Below, in pieces: positions 40,165-49,112 of a stretch of DNA of 64,000 nt. Every line of letters begins with the position of its first letter. Within the stretch, counting starts at the first letter, position 1. Below the pieces are notes generated by a model that was not told the DNA's origin, made no database searches, and saw nothing but the letters and a program-made list of their open reading frames with translations. The DNA is from Mayfieldus sp963781495 (GTDB taxonomy: Bacteria; Actinomycetota; Thermoleophilia; Solirubrobacterales; 70-9): NCBI GenBank assembly GCA_963781495.1, contig CAWAFX010000002.1, forward strand, positions 1,116,001-1,180,000, given 5' to 3'. The position numbers and the translations under genes are program-made.

Positions 40165-40571
40165 CGCGCGGCGGCAGCGACGACTATCCGCTCGTCGAAC
40201 TCGAAGCCGGCCTCGAGCGCTCGGCGAACAGGGCACGTTTCGGCGACCCGCCGCAGCCTGCGCTGCTGATCCTGGTCGAGATGTTCGGGCAGCTGAATGC
40301 GGACTGCGCAGTGGCGCGGCATGGCCTCGGGGTCATAGTCGACGTCCACGCTGGCCTCGCCAACGTCCCATCCGTGCTTCTGCGCGTAGACGGCGATCAT
40401 CGTCATCACGCAGGCGGCCAGCGTCGCCGGCAGCAGCTCGTGTGGAGCCGGGCCGGCGTCGGTGCCTCCGAGCGATTCGGGCTCGTCGGTGACCAGCAGG
40501 TGGCGCCCATTGACCTCGACCTCGCTCCTGAGGCCGGGGCCGGATCGTCGCGCTGTCGCCGTCAAACTCAT
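40158..40571 (-). CDS. OsmC-family protein
   Basis: The protein has 137 residues with OsmC Cys pair Cys54 (PATLAACVMTM) and Cys113 (ETCPVRRAL). It differs from the Ohr protein at 15213 and is closer to the YhfA/OsmC branch, which may act on hydroperoxides or thiols. Divergent from the ArsR operon with 47 bp between starts; its 3' end overlaps the decarboxylase gene by 7 nt. Confidence 0.8.
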   Translation of the reverse strand: MSLTATARRSGPGLRSEVEVNGRHLLVTDEPESLGGTDAGPAPHELLPATLAACVMTMIAVYAQKHGWDVGEASVDVDYDPEAMPRHCAVRIQLPEHLDQDQQRRLRRVAETCPVRRALEAGFEFDERIVVAAAARQ

Positions 40572-40577
40572 ATCGCC

Positions 40578-40583
40578 ACACTA
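40578..40583 (-). promoter_or_regulatory. -10 hexamer TAGTGT, leaderless OsmC gene
   Basis: TAGTGT on the minus strand ends 6 nt before ATG 40571. Confidence 0.5.
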
Positions 40584-40585
40584 CC

Positions 40586-40605
40586 ACACAGTTGTAGAGA
40601 TGTGT
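40586..40605. promoter_or_regulatory. Candidate ArsR operator between divergent promoters
   Basis: ACACA (40586-40590) and TGTGT (40601-40605) form an inverted repeat lying exactly between the two opposed -10 boxes. A dimeric ArsR protein bound here would control both directions. Arms are short, so confidence is modest. Confidence 0.4.
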
Positions 40606-40611
40606 TATTCT
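40606..40611 (+). promoter_or_regulatory. -10 hexamer TATTCT, leaderless ArsR gene
   Basis: TATTCT ends 7 nt before ATG 40619; the same hexamer precedes the PfkB gene. Confidence 0.55.
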
Positions 40612-40618
40612 TTCGCTT

Positions 40619-40996
40619 ATGCCACGCACCCCAACAGCCCGCGTCAAGGTTCCCCATCCGCTGCCGGAGCCGCTGGTCGAGCAGATCGCCGAGCGCTTTC
40701 GGGTGCTCTCGGAGCCGACCCGGATCCAGCTTCTCGACGCCCTCAGAGACGGCGAGGCAACAGTCCAGGAGCTGCAGCGCATGACCGGCGCCTCGCAGCA
40801 GAACGTCTCCAAGCACCTCGGGACGCTGCTGCGGGCGGGGCTGATCGCCCGCCGCAAGGACGGCAACTTCTCCCGCTACTCGATCGCCGACCAGAGCGTC
40901 TTCGATCTCTGCGAGCAGGTCTGCGGGGGCCTACGGCGCCAGCTCGACGAGCTCGACACGCTGCTGAAAGGAGACTCCGGTGTACCGGTCAAATGA
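40619..40996 (+). CDS. ArsR-family winged-helix regulator
   Basis: The protein has 125 residues. Winged helix: AERFRVLSEPTRIQLLDALRDGEATVQELQRMTGASQQNVSKHLGTLLRAGLI. No classic metal-binding ELCVCDL motif on the recognition helix; two Cys (LCEQVCGG) near the C-terminus could be a thiol or persulphide switch. First gene of an operon with a DUF2892 protein and an MMPL transporter (overlaps of 17 and 4 nt). Confidence 0.87.
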   Translation: MPRTPTARVKVPHPLPEPLVEQIAERFRVLSEPTRIQLLDALRDGEATVQELQRMTGASQQNVSKHLGTLLRAGLIARRKDGNFSRYSIADQSVFDLCEQVCGGLRRQLDELDTLLKGDSGVPVK

Positions 40997-41240
40997 TGCC
41001 CCCGCTCGGACCGCGCGCTGGCCGCTGGAGCGCTTTCTCTTCGCGCTGGCGGGCAGCGTCACCCTGCTAAGCGTCCTGTTGGTGGCGCTGGTCTCGCCCT
41101 GGTTTCTCCTCTTGACCGCATTCGTCGGGGTCAACCAGTGGCTCTATGTCAGCCTCGGCGCCTGCCCCGCCTCGCTGCTCTTGAAGCGACTCTTCGGCTT
41201 GCGCTCGGTCGTCTTTCCGGACCGCCCGCCGGGGCAATGA
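40980..41240 (+). CDS. DUF2892 (YgaP-like) membrane protein
   Basis: The protein has 86 residues. Two helices (LFALAGSVTLLSVLLVALV, FLLLTAFVGVNQWLYVSL) followed by GACPASLLLKRLFGL, the pattern of YgaP-type DUF2892 domains without the rhodanese part. GTG 40980 has AAAGGAG upstream. In other bacteria this domain is linked to sulphur or thiosulphate handling. Coupled on both sides in the ArsR operon. Confidence 0.78.
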   Translation: MYRSNDAPARTARWPLERFLFALAGSVTLLSVLLVALVSPWFLLLTAFVGVNQWLYVSLGACPASLLLKRLFGLRSVVFPDRPPGQ

Positions 41241-43345
41241 CCAGTTACGGGCCGATCGGCAGGCTCGGCCACTTCATGGCCACGCACTTTCGCACCGTGG
41301 TGATTGCCTGGGCGATCGTCGCGGTCGGCCTTGGACTTCTCGCGCCCCGGGTGGAGAAGGCGCTGTCGGGAGCCGGCTGGGAGGCGTCGGGCTCGCAATC
41401 GGTGCAGGCGCGCAAGTTGATCGACCGCAACTTCGGCGGCCTTTCCAGCTATGGGCTGATGGTCGTCGTGCACTCCTCGTCGACTACCGGCGCCGATCCC
41501 GCCTTCCGCGCCACCGTCGCCGCGGTCGAGCGCACGCTGCGCGCCGATCCGGCGGTACGGACGGTTGTGCCCCCGCGTCGCGGAATCTCGATCTCCCGCG
41601 ACGGCCACACGGCGATCGTCCAGGCCGGCGCCGCCCGCGATTCCAACGCGATGGTCGCCGCCGCCGACTCGCTGAAGGGCAGGCTGGCGGGCCTCGGGCG
41701 GGCCGGCGTACAGGTCCAACTGACCGGCGCCGCGGGCATGTGGTCCGACTTCAACGCGGCCAACCGCAGCGCGATGTTGAAATCGGAGGTGATCTCCTGG
41801 CCCGTGACCCTGGGAATCATGGTGCTCGCCTTCGGCTCACTGGTCGCCGCCGGCCTTCCGCTGATGCTGACGATGCTCGGGCTGGTCTCCGCTGCCGGCG
41901 TTCTCTATCTCGGGACGATGTTCGCACCGGTCTCGATTTGGGCCATGAACTTCGCGCTGATGTTCGCGCTCGCCCTCGGCATCGACTATGCGCTGTTCGT
42001 CGTCTACCGCTTCCGCGGCGCCTTCTTCGGCTCTCGCATCTCGGCCCCCGAGGCCGCCGCGCAGACGATGGATACTGCCGGCAAGGCAGTCCTCTTCTCG
42101 GGACTCACGGTCCTGATCTCGCTCACCGCAGTGATGCTGGTCCCGAGCCCCGCGTTTCGCTCTATGAGCCTCGGGATCATGGTTGCGGTCGTCTTCGTGC
42201 TGGCGGCGACCCTGACCCTGCTTCCAGCGGTGCTGGCCAAGCTCGGCCCTCGGGTCGACCGGCTGTCGCTGCCCTGGGTCCACTCCGGCGAGCACCGGTC
42301 TTCGCGCTTCGCCGCCTGGGGTGAACGGCTCTGGCGTCGGCCGCTGCTCTACGGATTGCCTGCGCTCGCCGCGCTCTCCCTCCTGGTCATTCCGGTTGGG
42401 GGACTGCGAACCTCGATGCCCTCGATCAAGGTCGTGCCGGCTGCTGACTCCTCCCGGCTCGGATACGAGCAGGTGCAGGCCGCCTTTGGGCCTGGCTCGA
42501 CCGGTCCGCTTCAGATCGTCGCGCCGGCGGCCGAGGCTCGACGCAGCGCCGTGATCGCCGCCCATGATCCCGGCATAGCCCGGCTCATGCCCGCCCAGCG
42601 TGGACGCGACGGATCGGTGCTGGTCGACGCGATCCCCCGCCAGGACCCCTCCAGCCGGGCGGTCGGCGCCACCATCGACCGCCTCCGCAGCGAGCTCCCG
42701 GACGGCGTGCTGGTCGGGGGCGCCGTGGCCGAGAACCACGACCTGGAGACCGCGCTGGCGGCGAAGACGCCGCTCGTGATCGGCGTCGTGCTCGCCCTCG
42801 GGTTCCTGTTGCTGCTGTTCGCCCTCCAGGCTCCGATCGCCGCCGCCGCCGGCGTGCTCACCAACCTGCTGGCGACGGGCGCCGCCTTCGGCGTCGCGCG
42901 ATGGATCTTCCAGGACGGCGCCGGCCATTCGCTCCTCGGTTTCACACCCCAGGGCTTCCTCGACGCCTGGGGTCCGGTCTTCTTCTTCGCGATGATCTTC
43001 GCGATCTCGATGGACTACACGGTCTTCCTGCTGTCCTCCGCCAAGGAGCACTGGGACCGGACCGGCGACCCCCGCGAGGCGATGGTCGGCGGCATCGCGC
43101 ACTCGGGCCGGGTCATCTTCGCGGCGGCCGCGGTGATGGTCGCGGTCTTCTTCACCTTTGCGCTCTCAGGGCCCCTGCCGCCGAAGGAGATGGGCATCAT
43201 CCTCGGCGTCGCAGTCCTGCTCGACGCGATGCTGGTCCGCCTGCTGCTGGTCCCGGTCGTGCTGCGCCTGCTCGGAGCGCGGGCCTGGTACCTGCCGCGC
43301 TGGGCCCATCGGGTGCTACCCGACGTGCGCTTCGGGCACGCTTGA
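41237..43345 (+). CDS. MMPL-family RND-type transporter
   Basis: The protein has 702 residues, normal MMPL size. Two six-helix modules separated by extracytoplasmic domains; core motifs FALMFALALGIDYALFVVYRFRG and FAMIFAISMDYTVFLLSSAKEH with intramembrane Asp. The extracytoplasmic part is compact, unlike the giant transporter at 22503. ATG overlaps the stop of the DUF2892 gene. Cargo unknown; control by ArsR suggests export of a stress-related compound or lipid. Confidence 0.87.
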   Translation: MTSYGPIGRLGHFMATHFRTVVIAWAIVAVGLGLLAPRVEKALSGAGWEASGSQSVQARKLIDRNFGGLSSYGLMVVVHSSSTTGADPAFRATVAAVERTLRADPAVRTVVPPRRGISISRDGHTAIVQAGAARDSNAMVAAADSLKGRLAGLGRAGVQVQLTGAAGMWSDFNAANRSAMLKSEVISWPVTLGIMVLAFGSLVAAGLPLMLTMLGLVSAAGVLYLGTMFAPVSIWAMNFALMFALALGIDYALFVVYRFRGAFFGSRISAPEAAAQTMDTAGKAVLFSGLTVLISLTAVMLVPSPAFRSMSLGIMVAVVFVLAATLTLLPAVLAKLGPRVDRLSLPWVHSGEHRSSRFAAWGERLWRRPLLYGLPALAALSLLVIPVGGLRTSMPSIKVVPAADSSRLGYEQVQAAFGPGSTGPLQIVAPAAEARRSAVIAAHDPGIARLMPAQRGRDGSVLVDAIPRQDPSSRAVGATIDRLRSELPDGVLVGGAVAENHDLETALAAKTPLVIGVVLALGFLLLLFALQAPIAAAAGVLTNLLATGAAFGVARWIFQDGAGHSLLGFTPQGFLDAWGPVFFFAMIFAISMDYTVFLLSSAKEHWDRTGDPREAMVGGIAHSGRVIFAAAAVMVAVFFTFALSGPLPPKEMGIILGVAVLLDAMLVRLLLVPVVLRLLGARAWYLPRWAHRVLPDVRFGHA

Positions 43346-43358
43346 GCCGCGCCGCCGG

Positions 43359-43895
43359 CTACTCGCCGCCGGCGCCGGCGACGGGGGGCGCGGTGGGGTC
43401 GGTGCCCTCCTCGCCGGGACGCTCGCGGGCGAGGTAGTCCTCGACCAGCAGCAGGTTGTCCTGTGAGCGCTCGACGACGTTGAGCAGGTCGCCCATCAGC
43501 GCGACCTCCTCGACCTGCTCCTTGACGAACCACTGCATGAACTGCTCGCCGCGGAAGTCGCTCGAGTCGCGGGCGATCTTGAAGAGCTCGTTTATCTCCT
43601 CGCCAACCCGCTGCTCCTGCTCGAGCGCCATCCGAACCGGCGCCACGCCGTCGTCGAAGCGAGTCTTCTGCGAGGTGATGTCGGGGATCCGCACCTCGGC
43701 GTCGGTGTCGATCAGATACTGGACCATCATCATCGCGTGGTCGCGCTCCTCGAGCGCCTGGCGATAGAAGAAGCCGGCGAGGCGGGGCAGGGTCTCGGTG
43801 TCGTAGTAGACCGCTGCCGCCACGTACTGCTGCGAGGCCGCGAACTCGTTCGCGATCTGATCGTTGAGCGCCTCTGCGAAGTCCTTGTCTGCCAT
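43359..43895 (-). CDS. ftn: Non-haem ferritin
   Basis: The protein has 178 residues. Four-helix bundle with ferroxidase ligands Glu17 (ANEFAASQQY), Glu50 and His53 (LEERDHAM), Glu near 94 (LEQEQRV) and EQFMQWFVKEQVEE. It oxidises and stores iron in a 24-mer in the cytoplasm. C-terminal 20 residues are Pro/Gly/Glu-rich. Downstream of the enolase-superfamily gene with 21 bp between; a TAGGCT overlapping that gene's stop could be its -10. Confidence 0.9.
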   Translation of the reverse strand: MADKDFAEALNDQIANEFAASQQYVAAAVYYDTETLPRLAGFFYRQALEERDHAMMMVQYLIDTDAEVRIPDITSQKTRFDDGVAPVRMALEQEQRVGEEINELFKIARDSSDFRGEQFMQWFVKEQVEEVALMGDLLNVVERSQDNLLLVEDYLARERPGEEGTDPTAPPVAGAGGE

Positions 43896-43916
43896 CTGAC
43901 TCAGCCGCCGCTCAGC

Positions 43917-44996
43917 CTACTCGGCCCAGCGGAAACCGGTCGGCGACGGGACCGGATCCATCGGGCTGGTGGGAAGGCCGTCGGGGACCGAAGGGTCGTT
44001 GTAGCCGGAAGGGGCGATGTCGTTCGAGCTGTCGGGGTGAAAGAGCGAGGAGAGGTACTGAGCCTGGCCGCGCCCCGGCCCGACCTCGCCCTGGCCGCCG
44101 CTGTAGACGGTGATCCCCTCGGCGTCGCAGTAGTCGTAGATTGCGAGGATCTCCTGCAGCGAGCCGAACCGCGAGGGCTTCGAGTTGATCGCCTTCGGCT
44201 TTCGCTCCAGGCCCTTGATGTCGGCGAGCGAGTGAAGCGGCGCGTCCCAGGTGATCCGGTCGGCGAAGGGCTCCAGCACCGCCCGCGTCTGGTCGTTGAG
44301 GTCCGGGTCCTCGATCCAGGCGTCCGGGAAGGCCTCGGCGACCTTGCGATAGAGCTCGGGATCGGTGTCGACGTCGACGGGAGTGCCCTTGTAGTGCCCC
44401 TTGAGATCGAGCACGTCGACCCCGGCAGCCTGCTTCAGCTCGGCGATCAGCTCGTCTGACCAATCGTTCTCGGGGTCGAGCTTGAAGCGGGTCCCGGGGT
44501 ACTTGGCGAGCCGTTTGGTGACCGGCTCGATGGTCGAGGGGGGCTTCTCCTCGCCCTCAGAGGGGAAGCTCGAGAGCCGGGTCGAGCAGACGAAGGTCAG
44601 CGGGCGCGGCTCGCGGCCGAGCGCCTCGTGAAACGAGGTGCCGCTCTGGCGCAGGGCCAGGTCGAGCGCTGCCGACTCATACGCCCAGCGGCGGTAATGG
44701 CGCGAGGGCTCGCGCTCCGGCGGCGAGTCCTTGAAAAGGTCGAGCTCGCCGAGCAGCTCGCAGATCTCGCCCAGGGTCCCGGGGCCGGTGAGGTCGTGGA
44801 TCGGCCCGGCGTCGCGGTGGGCGATGTGGTCGAGGACGTCATAGGCGACGTCCTCGCCGACGCCCTCCTCGCCGCCGCCTCGCAGGTGGATGATCGTCGA
44901 GGGACGGGTGAAGTCGCCGTAGGTGCGGTCGCGGTCTTCGAGCTCGTAGCCCTCGACCTCGATCGGGAGCTCGGCGATGGCGTCGAATGTGGCCAT
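43917..44996 (-). CDS. Enolase-superfamily enzyme
   Basis: The protein has 359 residues. N-terminal capping domain then barrel with RFKLDPENDW, VDVLDLKGHY (Asp; Lys), WIEDPDL (Glu) and ITWDAPLHSL (Asp) as metal ligands, and INSKPSRFGSLQE (Lys base). No standard mandelate racemase KxK pair is evident, so the reaction is unassigned; dehydratase or epimerase activity is possible. ATG 44996 has TAGGGT 6 nt upstream. Divergent from the SnoaL-like gene. Confidence 0.75.
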   Translation of the reverse strand: MATFDAIAELPIEVEGYELEDRDRTYGDFTRPSTIIHLRGGGEEGVGEDVAYDVLDHIAHRDAGPIHDLTGPGTLGEICELLGELDLFKDSPPEREPSRHYRRWAYESAALDLALRQSGTSFHEALGREPRPLTFVCSTRLSSFPSEGEEKPPSTIEPVTKRLAKYPGTRFKLDPENDWSDELIAELKQAAGVDVLDLKGHYKGTPVDVDTDPELYRKVAEAFPDAWIEDPDLNDQTRAVLEPFADRITWDAPLHSLADIKGLERKPKAINSKPSRFGSLQEILAIYDYCDAEGITVYSGGQGEVGPGRGQAQYLSSLFHPDSSNDIAPSGYNDPSVPDGLPTSPMDPVPSPTGFRWAE

Positions 44997-45002
44997 CACC
45001 GC

Positions 45003-45008
45003 ACCCTA
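45003..45008 (-). promoter_or_regulatory. -10 hexamer TAGGGT, leaderless enolase-superfamily gene
   Basis: TAGGGT on the minus strand ends 6 nt before ATG 44996. It mirrors the TAGGGT at 45041-45046 on the other strand. Confidence 0.55.
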
Positions 45009-45040
45009 GCGAGCGGCTGCATCCCGCCGGGTGTGCGGGA

Positions 45041-45046
45041 TAGGGT
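45041..45046 (+). promoter_or_regulatory. -10 hexamer TAGGGT, leaderless SnoaL-like gene
   Basis: TAGGGT ends 6 nt before GTG 45053; with 45003-45008 it forms a divergent pair of identical -10 boxes in a 56-bp gap. Confidence 0.55.
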
Positions 45047-45052
45047 CGGGCT

Positions 45053-45505
45053 GTGAGCCAAGCAAACGTCGATCTGATGCGGCGCTGGTATGAGCGGCTC
45101 AATGCGCTCGGTCGCATCGAGCCCGACGAAGTCGATCCGACCAAGATCCTGCCCGAACTCTGGGAGCGAATCGACCCGGCGGCGGAGTTCCTCGACCGGG
45201 CGGAGGTGCCCGACGCGAGGGTCTACCGAGGCCCTGAGGAGGCCAAGCAGTTCTTCCGCAAGACCTGGGAGCTCTTCGCCGAGATCCGCTGGGAGCCCCT
45301 CGAGTTCATCGACCAGAAATACGCGGTCGTCGTGGTCACTCGGGTGATCGGCGTCGGGCGAGGGAGCGAAGTGCCGGTGGAGATGGACGAGACGGACGTG
45401 ATCTGGTTCGAGGGCAACACGATCGTCCGGGTCGAGGGCTTTGCCACCCGCGAAGCCGGGTTGGAAGCGGCCGCAGCATCCGCCGCGCAGCGCCGGGACG
45501 GCTAA
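45053..45505 (+). CDS. SnoaL/NTF2-like protein
   Basis: The protein has 150 residues. Alpha+beta cone fold typical of SnoaL-like proteins: NVDLMRRWYERLNALG helix at the start, DPAAEFLDRAEVPDARVYRGPEEAKQFFRKTWELF, then the beta sheet ending ETDVIWFEGNTIVRVEGF. Such proteins bind or turn over small hydrophobic compounds; no catalytic residues can be named. Its TAA overlaps the opposing amidohydrolase stop by 4 nt. Confidence 0.75.
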   Translation: MSQANVDLMRRWYERLNALGRIEPDEVDPTKILPELWERIDPAAEFLDRAEVPDARVYRGPEEAKQFFRKTWELFAEIRWEPLEFIDQKYAVVVVTRVIGVGRGSEVPVEMDETDVIWFEGNTIVRVEGFATREAGLEAAAASAAQRRDG

Positions 45506-46728
45506 CCGGTCTGCATCGCGCGCTCGGCGAGCTCGGCGTAGGCGCGGATTCCGAGCGCGAGGTCCTCGTCGCTGCTGTCCTCCTGCGGCGAGTGGCTGAC
45601 GCCGCCGATCGAGCGCACGAAGAGCATCGCGGCGGGCAGCTTGCGGGCCACCTCGGCGGCGTCGTGAAGGGCGCCGCTGCGCAGGACGCGGTCCGACCCG
45701 GCGACCGTTGCGCAGGCCGCCCGCGCCAGCTCGACCAGACCGGAATCGAACTCGATCGGGTCGATCGCCCAGATCCGCTCCGAGTCCAGCTCGCATCCGT
45801 TGTCGGTCGCGCAGCCCTTCGCCGCTGACTGCAGCTCGGCCAGCATCCCGGCAAGCGAGGGGGCGTCTTCGGCCCGCAGGTCGACGACGATCTCGGCGGC
45901 GCCGGGGATCACCGTCGGGGTCCCGGGCTCGAAGCTGACCGAGCCCGTCGTCGCGACGCCGGAGCGAAGGTCGCCGATCGCGCCGACGACCATCATCAAC
46001 CCGCCCGCCGCCCGTCCGGCGTCGTGGCGCTGGTCCATCGGCGTCGTCCCGGCGTGCGAGGCCTTTCCCTCGAAGCGAAAGCGCCAGCGCTCGATGCCGA
46101 CGGTGCCGGAGACCGCGGCGACCGGCAGGCCCTCGGACTCCAGCACCGGCCCCTGCTCGATGTGCAGCTCGAGCAGCGCGGCGAGGCGCCCCAGGCGCGA
46201 GCCGGCCAGGTGCATCTGCTCGGGCCGGATGCCGTTTTCCGCCAGCAGCTGCTCGGCAGGGCGCCCGTCCTCGGCCCGCAGCCGGGTCAGCTCGCCGGTC
46301 GGCAGGGTCCCCGTTGCGGCCGAGCTTCCGAGCAGGCTGCGGCCGAAACGGCCCTCCTCGTCGGCCCAGTCGACCAGGGCCAGGCTGCGGGGCGGCCGGG
46401 TGCCGCTCTCGGCCCAGGCGCGTAGAACGCCGACCGCCGCCATCGTGCCCAGCGCCCCGTCGAGCCAGCCGCCATGAGGAACCGAGTCGAGGTGGGAGCC
46501 GAGCGCCATCGCCGGCTCGGCCTCGCCCTCGAGGTAGACCCAGAGATTTCCGGCCTCGTCGGTCTCGGGCGTCAGGCCGATCTCGGCCAGCAGCTCGGTC
46601 AAGAAGTCCCGCGCCTCGGCCCACTCGGGTCCCCAGCAGACGCGGCGCGCGCCTTCCGGCCCGCCGCTGCGGCGATCGAGCTCGCGCAGGTCGGCGATCA
46701 CCCTGGCGGCATCGATCTCGGCACTCAT
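45502..46728 (-). CDS. M20-family amidase (N-carbamoyl-amino acid/allantoate amidohydrolase)
   Basis: The protein has 408 residues. Metal ligands: GSHLDSVPHGGWLDGALG (His, Asp), DWADEEGRFG (Glu-Glu), ELHIEQGP (His) and GVSHSPQE (His), the AmaB/allantoate amidohydrolase pattern. It hydrolyses N-carbamoyl or ureido amides, releasing ammonia and CO2. ATG overlaps the DDAH-like gene stop (ATGA). As last gene of the ALDH-decarboxylase-DDAH unit it may process a carbamoyl or ureido intermediate of arginine/agmatine breakdown. Confidence 0.82.
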   Translation of the reverse strand: MSAEIDAARVIADLRELDRRSGGPEGARRVCWGPEWAEARDFLTELLAEIGLTPETDEAGNLWVYLEGEAEPAMALGSHLDSVPHGGWLDGALGTMAAVGVLRAWAESGTRPPRSLALVDWADEEGRFGRSLLGSSAATGTLPTGELTRLRAEDGRPAEQLLAENGIRPEQMHLAGSRLGRLAALLELHIEQGPVLESEGLPVAAVSGTVGIERWRFRFEGKASHAGTTPMDQRHDAGRAAGGLMMVVGAIGDLRSGVATTGSVSFEPGTPTVIPGAAEIVVDLRAEDAPSLAGMLAELQSAAKGCATDNGCELDSERIWAIDPIEFDSGLVELARAACATVAGSDRVLRSGALHDAAEVARKLPAAMLFVRSIGGVSHSPQEDSSDEDLALGIRAYAELAERAMQTG

Positions 46729-47597
46729 CGGACCCGCTCGCGGCGCAGTGCCTGCGCCAGGCAGTGCGCGCCGCCGCCGCCGAGGGTGAAGGCCTGCAGC
46801 TCCGGAGCCAGGACGTCGAGGCCATGAGCCCGCATCGCCTCGTTCAGCCCGGCGGCGCCGGCGGCCGAGATCACCCGGTCCTCGCCGAGCGAGATCGCGT
46901 TGGCGCCGAGGCTGAAGGCGTCGGCCGCCGCGACCTCGATCAGCTCGAATCCGAGCTCCCGCAGCCACGACACGAGCTGGGGCGAGACCACCTCGGTGCA
47001 GACCGCCGCCAGGCGCTCGGCGAGGATCGCGAGCAGGACGTCGATGTGCACGTACTGCTCCGGGAAAGCCTCGATTCGCGCCTCCCAGCCCTGGCGCTCG
47101 AACCAGCCGGCCATCTGGCGCGCCGCGGCCTCCTCGGTGCGGGCCTCGCCGTTTCCGATCAGCACCCGGCCCGGCTCGACGATCATCACGTCGCCGCCCT
47201 CCAGCGAGCCGGCGCTGACGGTCTCGAAGACGTCGATCCCGGCCTTTTCGTAGAAGCGCCTCACGGGCGCCTGCTCGCCGCGCCGCCAGGGCTGGCGCAG
47301 CCGGGTCAGCACCGGCCCCCAGGGAGTCGTCACGCTGGAGTCGCGCGCGAACACCTGGTAGGGGAGCTCGGGCTCGGGCTCGAGGAAGTGACAGCGGACG
47401 CCGGCCGACTCATAGGCGGAGACCAACTCGGCGTGCTGGGCGCGGGCGCGGCCGGAATCGAAGACGGCGCCGGAGTCGAGCGTCGCCTTCGAGATCGGAC
47501 TCGTCTCCAGCCAGCGGAAGTGATCGGGACGGCACAGAAGCGCGTCGTGAAGCCGCCCGTACTCCGAATCGACGCCCCAGGCCGGCTCTGGGGTCAT
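46725..47597 (-). CDS. DDAH/amidinotransferase-family hydrolase
   Basis: The protein has 290 residues. Beta-alpha propeller of guanidino-modifying enzymes: VFARDSSV (substrate Asp), SLEGGDVM (Glu-Gly-Gly-Asp), YVHIDVLL (catalytic His) and the nucleophile Cys279 in GGGGAHCLAQ. It should hydrolyse a guanidino group such as dimethylarginine, arginine or a related compound, to citrulline plus amine. It overlaps genes on both sides by 4 nt, so it is translated with the decarboxylase and the amidase. Confidence 0.83.
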   Translation of the reverse strand: MTPEPAWGVDSEYGRLHDALLCRPDHFRWLETSPISKATLDSGAVFDSGRARAQHAELVSAYESAGVRCHFLEPEPELPYQVFARDSSVTTPWGPVLTRLRQPWRRGEQAPVRRFYEKAGIDVFETVSAGSLEGGDVMIVEPGRVLIGNGEARTEEAAARQMAGWFERQGWEARIEAFPEQYVHIDVLLAILAERLAAVCTEVVSPQLVSWLRELGFELIEVAAADAFSLGANAISLGEDRVISAAGAAGLNEAMRAHGLDVLAPELQAFTLGGGGAHCLAQALRRERVR

Positions 47598-49105
47598 CGC
47601 TCGCGGGCGACGCGCAGGGTCTGCAGCTCGCGGTCCACCGCCCCACGCACGTAGCCGCCGTGGGCGACGCTCTCGGCGATGAAATCGAGCGTCTCACGGG
47701 TCAGTCGCTCGCCAGGCAGCACGTTCGGCACCCCAGGCGGGTAGGCGGCAAGCGACTCCGCCGCGACCCGTCCCTCGGCGTCGTCGAAGGCGACGACCTC
47801 CTGCGGGCCGAGGTAGGCCTCGCGCGGGGTCATCGCCAGCGGGCCCCACGGAGGCGGCGGCGCGAACTCGGGGTGCTCGCCGGGCTCCGCGGTGCCGATC
47901 TGCTCGACCGCGTTGCGAAGCGCCGCCAGCAGGCGTTCGGCCATCGGGGCTGCTGGGGCGCCCATCCCGAAGACGGCGACGGCGACGTTCTCGGAGGCGA
48001 GCTCGAAGTTGATGTCATCGAGCTCGCGGGCCACAGCGGCGAGCCGGTAGCCGGTGCTGCCGGTGCCGCGGACGTCGATCGAGAGCCGCAGCGGATCCCA
48101 GCCGGCGACCCCGGGCCGCCCGGCGAGCCTTTCGTCGAGGACGTCGAGGCCTGGGATCGACCGCACCTCCTCGCGGGTCTGGCGCAGGGTCGCGATCGTC
48201 TCCTCCAGCAGCTCGCGCCCGTGCACCGCGGCCTGGCGCCGGGCGGCGTCGAGCGAGCCCGAGAGCAGGCCGCTGGGGCTGGTCGACTCGACCAGGCTCA
48301 CGCAGCGGTCGACGACGTGCTCGTCGAGAAGATCGCGGTCGGCGAGGTGCAGCATCGCCGCCTGGCCGAGGCTGCCGACGATCTTGTGGGTCGAGGAGAT
48401 CACCAGGTCGGCGCCGGCGTCCAGCGCGTCCTGCGGCAGGTCGGGATGGAAGTGCAGGTGCGCCCCCCAGGACTCATCGGCAACCAGCGGGACCCGATGG
48501 GAGCGGGCGACCTCGGCGAGGGCGGCGAGGTCGGCGCAGGCCCCGAAGTAGGTCGGCGAGACGACACAGGCGCCGACCGGGTCCTCGGTCTCGGTCAGGG
48601 CGCGGTCCAGCGCCTCCGGAGCCAGGCAATGGGCAACCCCGAGCTCGGGGTCCAGCTCGGGGGCGACGAAGGTCGGGACGAGGCCGCCGAGCACCAGCCC
48701 GTCGACCACCGAGCCGTGGACGTTGCGCTGTACGACAACCCGGAGCCCCGCCGCCCCCGAACGCGAAGCGGAGGAGGTGGCGGGCATTGGTGTGTGGGCC
48801 AGCGCCATGCAGGCGGCCTGGTTTCCCTGCGAGGCGCCGTTGAGCAGAAACCAGCTGCGCCGCGCGCCCCAGGCCTCGGCCGCGAGCGCCTGCGCCTGCT
48901 CGAAGGGGGTGGGGCGGGCGCCGACGTCGATTCCCTCGATCAGGGCGGGGATGTCATGGGTCAGGCCCTGCGGCCCGGCGAGGGCGCGCAACGCCGGGTC
49001 GGCGCCCGGCCCGCCCTTGTGGCCCGGGATATGGAAGCGCCCGGGGTCGCGCGCGGCATAGGCGAGCAGCGCGTCGAGATAGGGGGTCGAGTCCTGATTC
49101 GCCAT
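47594..49105 (-). CDS. Orn/Lys/Arg-type PLP decarboxylase
   Basis: The protein has 503 residues. Start RFHIPGHKGGPGADP and HDIPALIEGIDVG are typical of the family; PLP Lys241 is in ISSTHKIVGSLGQ; ADESWGAHLHFHPDLP and a small C-terminal domain follow. It decarboxylates a basic amino acid to a polyamine precursor (agmatine, putrescine or cadaverine); which one is not decidable. It follows the aldehyde dehydrogenase by 7 bp and overlaps the DDAH-like gene. Confidence 0.85.
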   Translation of the reverse strand: MANQDSTPYLDALLAYAARDPGRFHIPGHKGGPGADPALRALAGPQGLTHDIPALIEGIDVGARPTPFEQAQALAAEAWGARRSWFLLNGASQGNQAACMALAHTPMPATSSASRSGAAGLRVVVQRNVHGSVVDGLVLGGLVPTFVAPELDPELGVAHCLAPEALDRALTETEDPVGACVVSPTYFGACADLAALAEVARSHRVPLVADESWGAHLHFHPDLPQDALDAGADLVISSTHKIVGSLGQAAMLHLADRDLLDEHVVDRCVSLVESTSPSGLLSGSLDAARRQAAVHGRELLEETIATLRQTREEVRSIPGLDVLDERLAGRPGVAGWDPLRLSIDVRGTGSTGYRLAAVARELDDINFELASENVAVAVFGMGAPAAPMAERLLAALRNAVEQIGTAEPGEHPEFAPPPPWGPLAMTPREAYLGPQEVVAFDDAEGRVAAESLAAYPPGVPNVLPGERLTRETLDFIAESVAHGGYVRGAVDRELQTLRVARER

Positions 49106-49112
49106 CGCGGCG

